From Citrobacter portucalensis (GTDB lineage Bacteria; Pseudomonadota; Gammaproteobacteria; Enterobacterales; Enterobacteriaceae): 64,000 bases of DNA. Shown here in pieces: positions 1 through 13,352 of this stretch. The stretch spans positions 248,001 through 312,000 of the forward strand of contig NZ_MVFY01000001.1 in the NCBI RefSeq assembly GCF_002042885.1. The letters run 5' to 3'. Below the pieces are notes generated by a model. It had not been told where the DNA came from and did no database searches. It was given only the letters and a program-made list of their open reading frames with translations. Every line of letters begins with the position of its first letter. The stretch's first letter is position 1. Position numbers and translations under genes: made by a program.

Positions 1-440
1 GTGTGGGAACGCATTTCAGGCGACACAACAGTTGATGCTGTTTTGGTCACACCATCACGAGTAACTGTTGAGGTACGAACCACACCTGTTTCTTGACTGA
101 TTGTGGTTGTCGCAGAATATTGTTCATTAACACCGTTGTAGGCAATGTTTTTAGTGACGACACCATCTTTCACACTGATGGAACGAGTCGTGTTATCTGC
201 AATGGGGTGATCGCTCATATTGATGGAGCCTTTAGAGAATCCTGTGAAGCCACCACCTGCATTCATGCGCTCCGCAAAATGACCACCAAACGAATGACCA
301 CTAAAAGCATGACCAATGTTACCACCATGGCCATGGCCACCAAAATTGTGACCGCCCATACCTCCATGGCCACCGTGACCATGAGCAAAAGCAGACATTG
401 GAAGAACTATTAATACTGCAACCACTGATTTCTTAAACAT
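1..440 (-). CDS. Secreted His/Gly-rich protein, 3' end cut by window
   Basis: I do not recognise a named family. Reading from the ATG at 440, the first 146 codons are open to the window edge, so the C-terminus is missing. The N-terminus (MFKKSVVAVLIVLPMSAFA) is a clear Sec signal peptide, with likely cleavage after AFA. It is followed by about 40 residues of Gly/His repeats (GHGGHGG, GGHGHGG, GGHFAE), then a Ser/Thr-rich stretch with no Cys. The start is supported by GGAG about 8 bases upstream. Such His-Gly tracts often bind metal ions in periplasmic proteins, but nothing here proves that. It lies beside ydgI where K-12 has folM, so it is accessory relative to E. coli. The reading frame and signal peptide are solid; the function is unknown. 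Confidence 0.75.
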   Translation of the reverse strand, partial: MFKKSVVAVLIVLPMSAFAHGHGGHGGMGGHNFGGHGHGGNIGHAFSGHSFGGHFAERMNAGGGFTGFSKGSINMSDHPIADNTTRSISVKDGVVTKNIAYNGVNEQYSATTTISQETGVVRTSTVTRDGVTKTASTVVSPEMRSH

Positions 441-1149
441 TTTAATACTCCATTTAGGATTAATAGGGGGTGTCATCATTAATTCTTTATTTATCATTTT
501 GTTTGTCCTTCAATGACTAAATACTGCCGACTACATAATTAATCGATGCAGTAACAGCTATTAATAAACCTTTTTTATTTCCGACATAATTGACGAGGGG
601 AGTGTAGCTGGTGGGACCAGCGCACGGGTTGCATTATCATCAAACATAAATACCAACACAACTGCATGATAAATTCAACACAAGATAAAGCACAAATAGT
701 TAATTGTGTGATGATTAAGTGTTCTTTTATTTGTCCATATATTATGATGTATGTGTGTTCGTGAAGTTTTTCTTTTTTATCTTTTATCAATATGAAAAGT
801 GAAAAAAAATCGAGAAGGTTATGATGTGTTTCTGTATGTTATGTTGTGATTCATAAGAAGATAAAGCAGGTGATCGTGACTGACTGTTGCGCCGTAAAGC
901 AGTTTGCGATTGTGAAGTGTAGAAAGAATAACTCGAACTCAATAGGGGGATCACACCTTGTGATGAGTCATCATCTGGAGAGCCGTGATAAGCGCTTCAC
1001 ACGCAGCAACAAATAGTGTGGGGGGCAAGCATGAAGGGAGAGCAAGAGCGATTATTTTCGATTAATCAGCGTTAACCATGATATCCCGATAGTCCTTTAT
1101 CAGGATATTCATAGTCTGATATTTTCCGAAGCCAGCGATGGGTATAACG
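441..1149. other. Intergenic region, AT-rich, no gene seen
   Basis: About 700 bases between the start of the His/Gly-rich gene and the end of ydgI. The half next to the secreted-protein gene is AT-rich and should hold its promoter. A 71-codon frame at 575-790 (minus) begins only with TTG and has no family resemblance. A 14-codon ATG frame near 1031 follows a purine-rich stretch but is too short to support. No terminator with a T-run or RNA gene was recognised. Confidence 0.5.
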
Positions 1150-2532
1150 TTAGCTTATCAGCATCCAGGTAGCTGGCACAGCAGCAACAAGCAACAGGCC
1201 GATCAGCGCCATCTCCTGGCGTTTTAATACGTTTTCATGCGTGTGCGTTTTACGGGCATAAAGGAAAACCAACAGCCCTGGCGCATACAACACTACAGAC
1301 AGCAGCAGATGCATCGGACCTGACGCATACAATAACCAGATGCCATAAATACTCGCGCCGATACCGACAGCCTTATGAATCGGACGGGTGGCAATTTTTA
1401 ACAGAAATGCGCCGACCAGCAAATAGGGCACCAGAATCATCTCTGAGGCGATTGTCAGTAACGTATTGTAGTCGGAGCCTGTGAGCCAGATTAGCACAAG
1501 GCAGATTTGTACACAGATGTTGGTTAGCCACAGCGATGCCGATGGCGCACCCTGTGCATTCTGTCGTGCAAAAATACGCGGAAACGCTTTGTGCGTGGAG
1601 GCGAGGAACGGCACTTCCGCCGCCATAATCGTCCAGCTTAAATAGGCACCGCACACGGAAACAATCAGACCCGCGGCAATAATAATTTCGCCCCATGGCC
1701 CCATCATTTTAACCATCAGACCGGCCATTGATGGATTGCGGATCTCTGCCAGTTCTGGTCGCGCGACAACGCCGAGAGATAGCAGGGTGACTAACAGGTA
1801 AACGCCCAGTGCGGCGAGTACAGCTAACAGCGTGGCGCGACCAACATCGCGTTTATTTCTGGCGCGGGCAGATACCACCACCGCGCCTTCCACACCAATG
1901 AAAACCCACAGGGTGATGAGCATGGTGTTTTTGACCTGCTCCCACACAGGCACGCCCAACGCGACGCCGGTAAAATCGAGAGTAAAGGTGTCGAGCTTAA
2001 ACAGCATGAATGCCAGCACGATAAAGAGGCCTAGCGGCAGTAGTTTTGCCAGAGTAGCGGCCAGGTTAATGCTGGCCGCGGTTTGTACTCCCCGCAACAC
2101 CAGAAAATGGACTATCCATAACAGTACCGATGCGCCGACAATCGACTGCCAGGTATTACCGTCGCCGAACAGACGTAATTCCGGTGTGTCGGTAAAGAAA
2201 CTGAGCGCAGAGAAGACGATGACCAGATACGAAACGTTAGCGATAACAGCGCACAGCCAGTATCCCCACGCAGAGCAGAAGCCAATCAACTCGCCGAAAC
2301 CTTCACGTGCATAGGTGAAGATACCGCCGTCCAGTTCAGGACGGATACGCGTCAGGATCAGCATGGCAAAGGCGAGCAAAAGAATACCCGCACCGGTAAT
2401 CGCCCAACCAATCAGTAATGCAGCCGGGCTGGCTACTGCCGCCATATTTTGTGGCAGACTGAAAACGCCAGCGCCGAGCATTGAGCTTAAAACCAGCGCG
2501 GTCAGTGCGCTCAGACCCAATTTCTTTTCCAT
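1150..2532 (-). CDS. ydgI: YdgI, basic amino acid/polyamine antiporter (APC family)
   Basis: The 460-residue product matches E. coli YdgI in length and sequence style and belongs to the APC superfamily branch that includes arginine/ornithine antiporters (ArcD-like). About 12 membrane segments are visible. The first carries the family signature GAGVFSLPQN (residues about 21-30), where the unwound part of TM1 binds substrate. A second typical motif, GGIFTYAREGFG, lies near residue 69. It would sit in the inner membrane and exchange basic amino acids; the exact substrate pair has not been shown to my knowledge. It is transcribed alone, in the same direction as ydgH but separated by 245 bases containing an inverted repeat. 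Family assignment is firm, substrate is inference. Confidence 0.9.
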   Translation of the reverse strand: MEKKLGLSALTALVLSSMLGAGVFSLPQNMAAVASPAALLIGWAITGAGILLLAFAMLILTRIRPELDGGIFTYAREGFGELIGFCSAWGYWLCAVIANVSYLVIVFSALSFFTDTPELRLFGDGNTWQSIVGASVLLWIVHFLVLRGVQTAASINLAATLAKLLPLGLFIVLAFMLFKLDTFTLDFTGVALGVPVWEQVKNTMLITLWVFIGVEGAVVVSARARNKRDVGRATLLAVLAALGVYLLVTLLSLGVVARPELAEIRNPSMAGLMVKMMGPWGEIIIAAGLIVSVCGAYLSWTIMAAEVPFLASTHKAFPRIFARQNAQGAPSASLWLTNICVQICLVLIWLTGSDYNTLLTIASEMILVPYLLVGAFLLKIATRPIHKAVGIGASIYGIWLLYASGPMHLLLSVVLYAPGLLVFLYARKTHTHENVLKRQEMALIGLLLVAAVPATWMLIS

Positions 2533-2735
2533 TTGTATCCAGTTACAAAAACGAGAGTGAGAGAATAATTATTTTGGCAAACCGCATAAAAATGGTGAAA
2601 GCCACTAAGGCGCGGGATTTTACGGAGAGAAGAGAACGCATGCAATGGGGATAGAGAGATTTGTGACTAATAGTGTGAAAAGTTGTCTTAATACTGCTGT
2701 TTTTGTTTTATCTGGAAACAGAACTGCGCGAAATT

Positions 2736-2764
2736 ATCAGGTCTACAAGGACTGTAGACCTGAT
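2736..2764. repeat. REP-like inverted repeat between ydgH and ydgI
   Basis: A perfect 12-bp stem, ATCAGGTCTACA / TGTAGACCTGAT, with the 5-base loop AGGAC. It lies 14 bases past the ydgH stop codon. It resembles the GTAGGCCTGATAAG core of enterobacterial REP elements. No T-run follows on either strand, so it is not a classical intrinsic terminator; it more likely stabilises the ydgH mRNA 3' end or is a REP remnant. Confidence 0.55.
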
Positions 2765-2777
2765 AAGGCATTGGGTA

Positions 2778-3722
2778 TTACTTATACAGATCGGCGCTGA
2801 TCGTCACGTTGTTACCACGTTCTGACCACTGGCGGGTAATGTGATAGTACTTCGCGCCTTTCTTCGCTGCGCGTTTTGCTACCTGATAAGAGACTTCCGT
2901 CATGTTGCCGTAGTTACCGGTGAACTTGATGCTGTCGAACGGTACCATCATGGCGGCGGTCGCTTTGTTCAGCTCTTCAACTTTGGTTCCATTCGGCAGC
3001 GTGACAGTGTAACGTCCGCCTTTAGTGGATTGCGTTTCGAAGAAGCGGCCAACTTCAGCACTCGGAGAAGCGGTAGTTGCTACGCCCGGGATCTCAACTT
3101 TCTTCGCGGCTTCGCCACCTGCTGCTAATGCGGCACGACCAGCATCTGAATCTGCTGGGATCGCATCGGGGCTTTGTACAATGCGTTTTTTCGCATCAGC
3201 TTTATAGATGAATGCAGTAATACGCTGGTTGCCGCCCTGGTTGGCATCGACCTGACGCACGATATAGAAGGAGTAAGCACCTTTCTCTTTCGCTGCTTTG
3301 GTGATGGCATCGTTTACTTCAGGCTGGCTACGGTAGAAACCTTGCACTGTAACGGTGTCGTAAGGTTCTATCAGAACGGCCTGATCTTTTGGCAATTCCA
3401 TAACGCCGTTAATGACACGGTTTTTTGACGCTTCCGCTTTTTCAGCGTCGGCTTTATAGACGTCGGCAACAACGCGCCAGTTACCGCCGCTGCCAAAATC
3501 TGAGGTATCAACAACATAAAAGGAGGCTGCACCGTCTTTATCTGCACGGCGTGAAACGGCAGCAACCGCATCACCGATAGCATTAAAACGACCGGTGACC
3601 ACAATGCGGTCATAGGGTTTCAGGGCAGCCGCTTGCTCCGGCGTCAATTCTGTCGCTGCATTTACAGAAAAAGCAGTCGCAGAAATTAGTGCGGACGCCA
3701 GGAGAGTGTTCTTAAGCTTCAT
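2778..3722 (-). CDS. ydgH: YdgH, periplasmic protein with three DUF1471/BhsA-type domains
   Basis: The product has 314 residues, the same as E. coli YdgH. An N-terminal signal peptide (MKLKNTLLASALISATAFSVNA, cleaved near residue 22) is followed by three repeats of the YhcN/BhsA (DUF1471) fold at roughly residues 35-90, 115-175 and 255-314. These show the recurring pattern PYD-ITVTGxF...A...AKEKGAxxFYI....DxYK. Single-domain members of this family are stress-responsive periplasmic or outer-membrane proteins; triple-domain YdgH has been linked to envelope homeostasis. An ATG with AAGGAT about 7 bases upstream supports the start. It is divergent from pntAB across 525 bases. Identity is secure, biochemical role is not. 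Confidence 0.92.
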   Translation of the reverse strand: MKLKNTLLASALISATAFSVNAATELTPEQAAALKPYDRIVVTGRFNAIGDAVAAVSRRADKDGAASFYVVDTSDFGSGGNWRVVADVYKADAEKAEASKNRVINGVMELPKDQAVLIEPYDTVTVQGFYRSQPEVNDAITKAAKEKGAYSFYIVRQVDANQGGNQRITAFIYKADAKKRIVQSPDAIPADSDAGRAALAAGGEAAKKVEIPGVATTASPSAEVGRFFETQSTKGGRYTVTLPNGTKVEELNKATAAMMVPFDSIKFTGNYGNMTEVSYQVAKRAAKKGAKYYHITRQWSERGNNVTISADLYK

Positions 3723-5777
<2,055 letters not shown>

Positions 5778-5784
5778 GGGGTAA

Positions 5785-7176
<1,392 letters not shown>

Positions 7177-7193
7177 CTGCCAGTAAAAGTAAG

Positions 7194-7218
7194 ACGGCCT
7201 CTGCGGAGGCCGTTTTTT

Positions 7219-7220
<2 letters not shown>
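7194..7220 (+). terminator. Intrinsic terminator of pntAB
   Basis: Stem ACGGCCT / AGGCCGT with loop CTGCGG, followed by eight T residues. The run ends inside the stop region of the convergent aldo-keto reductase gene, so the two genes terminate face to face. Confidence 0.9.
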
Positions 7221-8199
<979 letters not shown>

Positions 8200-8332
8200 T
8201 CACAAAATATGACGCATATGATTTCACCATTCATGATTTCAGTTCATAAACTCATGCGGTTTTAACCGTCTAATCACGGCAATACGTTGTCTATATACTG
8301 CGACCTGACTTTTTAGAACATGACAGGGCACT

Positions 8333-9529
8333 ATGCGTACACGTGAACATGCCTCACCGGTAACTACCGCAAGCCAGACCGGTCTTACTTTTATTCTGAT
8401 CCTCAGTGGCCTGATGGCCTTTACATCGCTTTCTACCGATATTTATCTTCCAGCAATGCCGACGATGGCCGAGGATTTACATGGCAATGTTGAGCTGACG
8501 ATTACTGGTTTCTTAATTGGTTTTACTATCGCACAGTTGATTTGGGGGCCGATTAGCGATCATATGGGGAGGCGCAAGCCGCTGTTTATCGGCATGGTGC
8601 TATTTATCATTGGTTCCGCAGGGTGTGCGCTGTCTACAAGTATCACGCAAATTGTTTTCTGGCGGGTATTTCAGGCGCTTGGAGCCTGTACCGGACCTAT
8701 GCTGGCGCGAGCGATGATCCGCGATCTCTTTGCACGTACTCGTGCGGCGCAAATGCTCTCGACCCTGGTGTTGGTGATGGCGATTGCGCCAATCGCCGGA
8801 CCGTTGATTGGCGGACAAATTATTCGCCTGAGCACCTGGCACTCAATTTTTTGGCTGCTGGTGGTGATTGGTGCGCTGATGTTTATCTCCCTAAACTGGC
8901 TGCCCGAAACATTGCCGGAAGATAAACGGGTGAAAGCCTCTTTGGCTGGCGCATTTCGTAATTACCGCTCGTTGTTAACGAATGGGCGTTTTATGCGCTA
9001 TACCCTGAGCCTGACGTTTTATTACGTCGGTGCGTACGCGTTTATTACCGGGTCACCGTTTGTTTATATTAGCTATTACCATGTTGATCCACAGCATTAC
9101 GGCTGGTTGTTTGCGCTAAACATTATCGGTGTTATGGCGATGAGCGTGGTTAACCGTCGTCTGGTTCAACGACATGCTCTGGAACAACTGCTGAAATATG
9201 CGACGATGCTGGCGGCGCTGGCCGCAGTGGCGCTTGCACTGCTGGTTAAACTGGAGTCAGGCGGAATTGTTGCCATTATCGTTTCCATTTTTCTGCTGTT
9301 CTCGATGAATGGCATTATTGCCGCGACATCGACTGCTGCGGCGTTGGACGCGGTACCGAACATTGCGGGTTCAGCTTCGGCGCTGATTGGCGCGTTGCAA
9401 TATGGCAGCGGTATTATCTCATCGTTGCTGCTGGCCGCCTTCAGTGATGGCACGCCCTGGACCATGGCGTGGATAATAGCGCTATTTACGCTGTTAAGTG
9501 CCGTTTTGGCTTTCCGCGTGAAACGATAA
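8333..9529 (+). CDS. Bcr/CflA-family drug-resistance MFS transporter
   Basis: A 398-residue, 12-helix major facilitator protein of the DHA1 Bcr/CflA group. Signatures are the TM1 motif TDIYLPAMP (about residue 35), the loop 2-3 motif GPISDHMGRRKPL (about 75) and the motif C region GPLIGGQI in TM5 (about 160). Bcr-type proteins export bicyclomycin, cysteine or related small molecules by proton antiport across the inner membrane. The neighbouring aldo-keto reductase is transcribed divergently; tqsA is convergent. It is not the K-12 bcr locus, so it is a paralogue whose substrate cannot be told from sequence. Confidence 0.85.
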   Translation: MRTREHASPVTTASQTGLTFILILSGLMAFTSLSTDIYLPAMPTMAEDLHGNVELTITGFLIGFTIAQLIWGPISDHMGRRKPLFIGMVLFIIGSAGCALSTSITQIVFWRVFQALGACTGPMLARAMIRDLFARTRAAQMLSTLVLVMAIAPIAGPLIGGQIIRLSTWHSIFWLLVVIGALMFISLNWLPETLPEDKRVKASLAGAFRNYRSLLTNGRFMRYTLSLTFYYVGAYAFITGSPFVYISYYHVDPQHYGWLFALNIIGVMAMSVVNRRLVQRHALEQLLKYATMLAALAAVALALLVKLESGGIVAIIVSIFLLFSMNGIIAATSTAAALDAVPNIAGSASALIGALQYGSGIISSLLLAAFSDGTPWTMAWIIALFTLLSAVLAFRVKR

Positions 9530-9536
9530 AGGAAAT

Positions 9537-9554
9537 GCCCCGTAATGGCGGGGC
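9537..9554. terminator. Hairpin between convergent MFS gene and tqsA
   Basis: Stem GCCCCG / CGGGGC with a six-base loop lies between two converging genes. A short T-rich stretch (ATTTCC) follows on the minus strand and there is no strong T-run on plus, so it is a weak, possibly bidirectional terminator. Confidence 0.5.
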
Positions 9555-9560
9555 GAAAAC

Positions 9561-10595
9561 TCATTCTTTGTTCAGATCGCTAAGCAGCACGGCAATGCTT
9601 TGACCGCCGTTGGTTTGCTCAAGCGCGATTTTCACGATGATGGTCAGCGGCACAGAAAGCAGCATCCCCACGGGACCGAGCAACCAGCCCCAGAAGATTA
9701 ACGACAGAAATACTACCAGCGTGGACAGCCCCAGCCCGCGGCCCATGATCCGCGGCTCGAGGATATTCCCGAATACCAGGTTGATGACCAGATAGCCTGC
9801 CAGAACCACCAGCGCATCGTAAAGACCGCTGAATGCCAGCACCTGAGCAATAGGGGGAATGGCCGCCAATACAGAACCGATATTAGGGATGTAGTTCAGG
9901 GCGAAGGCCAGTAATCCCCAGACAAAGGCAAAGCGCACATCCAATGCAGCAAGCATGCCCCAGGCGACCAACCCGGTCACAATGCTGATTGCCGTTTTAA
10001 GCACCAGATAGTGGGAGACGCTGTCGATGGCGCGTTGAATCGCCGCCATACCTTCAATGGGGCGACTCATCATTTGTTTGAGTTTGTTGGGCAGTTGCGG
10101 TACTTCCAGCAGCATAAAAACTACCGTCAGTAGCAGTAAAAATATCGATGACATAGCATTTGAAAGCTGCGCCAGTAAATTGGTCACCAGCGTCATTGCC
10201 GCGTTCGGATCGATATATTTGACGAGCTCGTCCACGGAAACGCCGATCCCTGCGCGTTGTAACCATGGTTCAAGATTTTTCAGTGGGATAACCAGTGAAG
10301 AGCGATATTGCGGTAGCGTTCGCGCAAGTTCATTTAAGGATGTACCTAAATACGCCAACAGCAGCACCATTAACATTACAATAATAACGATAAGCAATGA
10401 CACCGCAATTACGCGCGGTATGCGAAGCTTGACCATCCGCTGCACCACGGGATTGAGCACAACGGCTATAAATAACGCCAGAATAAAGGGGACGATGATA
10501 TCTGCGGCAAAGCGAATACCGCTCAGGATGATAACCAGCATGCCCAGCATAATGACTATTTTTAGACCGTTAAGCGTGATGATCGGTTTCGCCAT
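9561..10595 (-). CDS. tqsA: TqsA, AI-2E family autoinducer-2 exporter
   Basis: The ATG at 10595 gives 344 residues beginning [11 protein letters not shown], matching E. coli TqsA (344). A longer frame to 10670 lacks homology, and GGGAA lies just upstream of the chosen start. The protein belongs to the AI-2E transporter family: eight predicted membrane helices, with the conserved C-terminal half [19 protein letters not shown] and [19 protein letters not shown]. In E. coli TqsA exports the quorum signal AI-2 and affects biofilm formation. It is divergent from mdtUJI. Confidence 0.95.
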   Translation of the reverse strand: MAKPIITLNGLKIVIMLGMLVIILSGIRFAADIIVPFILALFIAVVLNPVVQRMVKLRIPRVIAVSLLIVIIVMLMVLLLAYLGTSLNELARTLPQYRSSLVIPLKNLEPWLQRAGIGVSVDELVKYIDPNAAMTLVTNLLAQLSNAMSSIFLLLLTVVFMLLEVPQLPNKLKQMMSRPIEGMAAIQRAIDSVSHYLVLKTAISIVTGLVAWGMLAALDVRFAFVWGLLAFALNYIPNIGSVLAAIPPIAQVLAFSGLYDALVVLAGYLVINLVFGNILEPRIMGRGLGLSTLVVFLSLIFWGWLLGPVGMLLSVPLTIIVKIALEQTNGGQSIAVLLSDLNKE

Positions 10596-10802
10596 GTGTA
10601 TTCCCGCATTTTTCATTTTTGAATCTGCATAATAATGTGATTTGCGTCGAGCCGTTATAACAAAAATCAAACGGGGCAGGTAAAGAAGTGAAAAGACTTT
10701 GAGTTCGTCTTGAAGCTATGATACAAATCATCTGTGTTTAACTACCGAGGACAATTATCATCCGCGATGATGAGAAGCAACACTGCGGATAATTGTAATA
10801 TT

Positions 10803-10904
10803 ATGGACAATATGTTCAGGATGTTTTTGCGTTTACCTACACTTCTTCGTACCTCCTCCACTTTCTTGCTTGCGGGTGAGCAACACTGGCGCAACGCGCT
10901 TTAG
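10803..10904 (+). CDS. mdtU: Candidate mdtU leader peptide (33 aa)
   Basis: A 33-codon ORF (start MDNMFRMFLRLPTLLRTS) lies 110 bases upstream of mdtJ. E. coli has a leader ORF of about 34 residues, mdtU, at this position; its translation is required for spermidine-induced expression of mdtJI by opposing Rho-dependent termination. Position, size and orientation match; I cannot confirm sequence identity from memory. Three in-frame ATGs (10803, 10812, 10821) compete, and the second has GGA 7 bases upstream, so the true start may be internal. The peptide is basic and hydrophobic, typical of ribosome-arresting leaders. Confidence 0.6.
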   Translation: MDNMFRMFLRLPTLLRTSSTFLLAGEQHWRNAL

Positions 10905-11014
10905 TCCCTTCTTCTGCCTGAGCTGGCGCTGTGCGCTGAGCTAACTAATTTTATTTTTTGGTTTACTGCATGCAGTAGGCCTAAAGGACTATATTCTCAA
11001 GCAGGAGAAGCATC

Positions 11015-11377
11015 ATGTTTTACTGGATATTATTAGGTCTGGCCATCGCGGCTGAAATTACTGGTACGCTGTCAATGAAATGGGCAAGCGTTGGTCATGG
11101 TAATTCAGGCTTTATTTTAATGCTGGTAATGATCGCCTTATCATATATTTTTCTTAGTTTCGCTGTTAAAAAAATTGCCCTTGGTGTGGCCTATGCCTTG
11201 TGGGAAGGTATCGGTATTTTATTTATTACGCTGTTTAGTGTGTTGTTATTTGACGAAACCTTGTCCACGATGAAAGTGGCTGGACTGGTCTCGCTGGTAT
11301 TAGGCATTGTGCTGATTAAGTCTGGTACTCGAAAACCTGCCAAAACGAGCAAAGAGGTGACCCATGCAGCAGTTTGA
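11015..11377 (+). CDS. mdtJ: MdtJ, spermidine exporter SMR subunit
   Basis: A 120-residue, four-helix small multidrug resistance protein. The conserved membrane glutamate of the family is in [10 protein letters not shown] (residue about 14). Helix 4 contains the GAVIL-rich stretch [17 protein letters not shown]. MdtJ and MdtI form a heterodimer that exports spermidine from the cytoplasm. The start has AGCAGGAG about 7 bases upstream. The 3' end overlaps mdtI by 14 bases, giving tight translational coupling. Expression is expected to depend on the upstream leader ORF. Confidence 0.96.
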   Translation: MFYWILLGLAIAAEITGTLSMKWASVGHGNSGFILMLVMIALSYIFLSFAVKKIALGVAYALWEGIGILFITLFSVLLFDETLSTMKVAGLVSLVLGIVLIKSGTRKPAKTSKEVTHAAV

Positions 11378-11693
11378 GTGGGTTCATGGTGCCTGGCTTG
11401 GCATGGCCATCGTGCTGGAAATAGTCGCTAACGTCTTTTTGAAATTTTCTGATGGATTTCGCCGCAAGGTTTATGGCTTGCTGTCGCTGGCTGCCGTGTT
11501 AGCGGCCTTTAGCGCGCTGTCGCAGGCGGTAAAAGGTATTGACCTTTCTGTTGCCTACGCTTTGTGGGGCGGGTTTGGGATTGCCGCGACGTTAGCGGCT
11601 GGTTGGGTGTTGTTTGGTCAGCGCCTGAATAATAAAGGCTGGATCGGCGTGGCGCTGCTGCTGGCCGGAATGGTGATGATTAAACTTGCCTGA
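11364..11693 (+). CDS. mdtI: MdtI, spermidine exporter SMR subunit
   Basis: A 109-residue four-helix SMR protein, the same length as in E. coli. The essential glutamate sits in [18 protein letters not shown] (residue about 19), and [12 protein letters not shown] is the family motif in helix 3. It pairs with MdtJ to export spermidine. It begins inside the mdtJ reading frame and ends before a hairpin at 11701-11722. Confidence 0.96.
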   Translation: MQQFEWVHGAWLGMAIVLEIVANVFLKFSDGFRRKVYGLLSLAAVLAAFSALSQAVKGIDLSVAYALWGGFGIAATLAAGWVLFGQRLNNKGWIGVALLLAGMVMIKLA

Positions 11694-11700
11694 TATCCGT

Positions 11701-11722
11701 GCTGCCCGTTAATGCGGGCAGC
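11701..11722. terminator. Hairpin between convergent mdtI and ydgD
   Basis: Stem GCTGCCCG / CGGGCAGC with loop TTAATG separates the ends of mdtI and ydgD. Neither strand has a T-run behind it, so termination would be weak or Rho-assisted. Confidence 0.45.
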
Positions 11723-11727
11723 ATATG

Positions 11728-12549
11728 TTACTCCTGCGCCAACTCTTCCAGCTTATCGCGAAAACCGGTCACGGATATGGCGCGATTATCGGCTCGCCAG
11801 CGATCTTTCGCCGCCGGAGCGGAGCTTTGTACGCCAATCAACTGCCAGCCTGAATCTGTCTTCAGCATCAACGGTGAACCGCTGTCGCCCGGGAGCGTGT
11901 CGCACTGGTGCGACAAGACGGTATTCTGCGCCCAGCCGGTCACCACGCAATCCTGATGGGTGTACAAATCGTCCAGATGATCTTCCGGATAGCCCGACTG
12001 TGTGACTTTGCGATCGGCGGTTTTCAACGCCGCGGTTAACGCCGCTTTATCACCTTCAAATAATGGTAGGGGCGTGATTCCGGAAGGCGGGTAACGCAGC
12101 ACCACCAGACCAAAATCCCACGGGGCTGCTGATGGCGGCACAATCCAGCCATCGCCATCGGCTTTCAAACGCTTACCGAGTGAGGAATCAACCCGTCCTT
12201 CGATTCCATGGATTTCATAGCGCCAGACACCCTTTTTCGACACAAAGCGTAACGCGACGGCTTTATCCGGCTTGCCTTTCGGTGGAGCGAGCAAGCAGTG
12301 TCCGGCAGTCAGGGCCAGATGCGGTGAAATGAGCGTGGCGGTACACAGATTACCACTGGCGGTTTCCAGTTGTCCGATAGCGTCCCACGGTGATTGCGTT
12401 GGGTCCGTTACTTTCGTGCGATCGTCATGACCAAAAAACAGCGTTTTTATGCTTTCTGCTTCAGCGGTGGTCGTTGCTGGCTGATCCGCATGCGCAACAA
12501 CAGGAAAAAAACAAATTGAGCCCAGTAATACAGCAATGGTTTTATGCAT
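11728..12549 (-). CDS. ydgD: YdgD, periplasmic trypsin-like serine protease
   Basis: A 273-residue S1-family protease with a signal peptide (cleavage after VVAHA, residue about 21). The catalytic triad is complete: His in LTAGHCLL (about 93), Asp in [10 protein letters not shown] (about 145) and Ser in [10 protein letters not shown] (about 222). Cys pairs near the His and Ser suggest the usual disulfides. It is exported to the periplasm. E. coli YdgD has the same length and lies in the same place near asr. Its substrate is not established; a role at low pH is suggested by its acid-shock neighbours but is inference. Confidence 0.92.
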   Translation of the reverse strand: MHKTIAVLLGSICFFPVVAHADQPATTTAEAESIKTLFFGHDDRTKVTDPTQSPWDAIGQLETASGNLCTATLISPHLALTAGHCLLAPPKGKPDKAVALRFVSKKGVWRYEIHGIEGRVDSSLGKRLKADGDGWIVPPSAAPWDFGLVVLRYPPSGITPLPLFEGDKAALTAALKTADRKVTQSGYPEDHLDDLYTHQDCVVTGWAQNTVLSHQCDTLPGDSGSPLMLKTDSGWQLIGVQSSAPAAKDRWRADNRAISVTGFRDKLEELAQE

Positions 12550-12649
12550 ATCACACTCTGGTGGGGAATTATGATTATAAACAGCAAACCCTCAGTTAAT
12601 ACTATAGACGGGACGGCGAGAAAGTGGGAGTAAAATCAGATAACTACAC

Positions 12650-12733
12650 TCAGGAAAGATAAAAATGCATGGCAATAAGGGCGCAAATTATCAGAGTAAT
12701 AAGAATGAACTCAAAGCGGTAATGTGACACCAT
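12650..12733 (-). CDS. ydgU: YdgU, 27-residue acid-induced membrane peptide
   Basis: A 27-codon ORF (start MVSHYRFEFIL, end MHFYLS) preceded by GGAGGG. It forms one hydrophobic helix and matches E. coli YdgU, a small protein co-transcribed downstream of asr and made in acid. It lies 86 bases past the asr stop on the same strand, with two hairpins between. Its function is unknown. Confidence 0.88.
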   Translation of the reverse strand: MVSHYRFEFILITLIICALIAMHFYLS

Positions 12734-12749
12734 TTTACCCTCCGAAAGG

Positions 12750-12778
12750 CGGCGCTACATCAGGTTGATCTAGCGCCG
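12750..12778. repeat. Hairpin in the asr-ydgU spacer
   Basis: Stem CGGCGCTA / TAGCGCCG with a 13-base loop, just upstream of ydgU. No T-run. It could reduce read-through from asr into ydgU or stabilise the asr 3' end. Confidence 0.5.
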
Positions 12779-12782
12779 TATG

Positions 12783-12805
12783 CTATGGCGTGGGGGACGC
12801 CATAG
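12783..12805. terminator. Hairpin just downstream of asr
   Basis: Stem CTATGGCGT / ACGCCATAG with a five-base G loop, 15 bases past the asr stop. No T-run follows on the minus strand, so partial termination or mRNA stabilisation is more likely than full termination. Confidence 0.5.
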
Positions 12806-12819
12806 TGACTACAAATGCG

Positions 12820-13215
12820 TTATGCTGCAGGTTGAGCTGCTGGTTTAGCGGTGTCGTGTTTTACGGCTTTTTTGGTGTGTTTTTTAGCGGCCTGAGCTTT
12901 CTGCTCTGGTGCTTTTTGTTCTGCTGCTGGCTTGGTTGCTGCTTTTTTGGTGTGTTTTTTAGCAGCCTGAGCTTTCTGCTCTGGCGCTTTTTGTTCTACA
13001 GCCGGTTTAGTGGTGGATTTTTTAGCGTGTTTCTTGGCAGCCTGCGCTTTCTGCGGCGCTGCTTTGTGCTGTTTTTTATGATGCGTGGTTTTTGCCGGCG
13101 CTGCTTTGGTGGTTGCAGCAGCAGTCGGAGCGGTAGTAGCAGTTGTTTCAGCAGCAAAAGCAGCAGAAGACAGACCCATAGCAGCGGCAACAACCAGAGC
13201 TAATACTTTTTTCAT
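12820..13215 (-). CDS. asr: Asr, acid-shock periplasmic protein with tandem repeats
   Basis: A 131-residue precursor with signal peptide [21 protein letters not shown]. The mature part is almost entirely Ala, Lys, Gln, Thr and Pro and contains repeats of about 25 residues, [18 protein letters not shown] plus APEQKAQ, roughly two and a half copies. E. coli Asr is about 102 residues, so this one is longer by about one repeat. The ATG at 13215 (MKKV) matches the family start; an in-frame ATG two codons upstream is closer to GAGGGT and is the alternative. Asr is strongly induced at acid pH by RstBA and is thought to buffer or chaperone in the periplasm. An exact RstA box lies upstream. Confidence 0.93.
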   Translation of the reverse strand: MKKVLALVVAAAMGLSSAAFAAETTATTAPTAAATTKAAPAKTTHHKKQHKAAPQKAQAAKKHAKKSTTKPAVEQKAPEQKAQAAKKHTKKAATKPAAEQKAPEQKAQAAKKHTKKAVKHDTAKPAAQPAA

Positions 13216-13318
13216 TCTCATACCCTCGATTTGGTTTTTCATTCAACCCCACTGCGGGGCCGTTGAAATAACTATATCGCTGTAAACACAGGGCTTCCGT
13301 GAGTCATTGGTTTCGGCG

Positions 13319-13332
13319 TGTAACGATATGTA
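13319..13332 (-). promoter_or_regulatory. RstA box upstream of asr
   Basis: TACATATCGTTACA on the minus strand is an exact match to the RstA consensus TACATNTNGTTACA. It lies about 105 bases upstream of the asr start, consistent with known RstA activation of asr at low pH. rstA itself is outside the window. Confidence 0.85.
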
Positions 13333-13352
13333 CAATGACTCACGGTATGAGA

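Noticed and set aside
575..790. 71-codon frame on the minus strand in the first intergenic region
   Set aside because: Starts only with TTG, AT-rich, no signal or homology.
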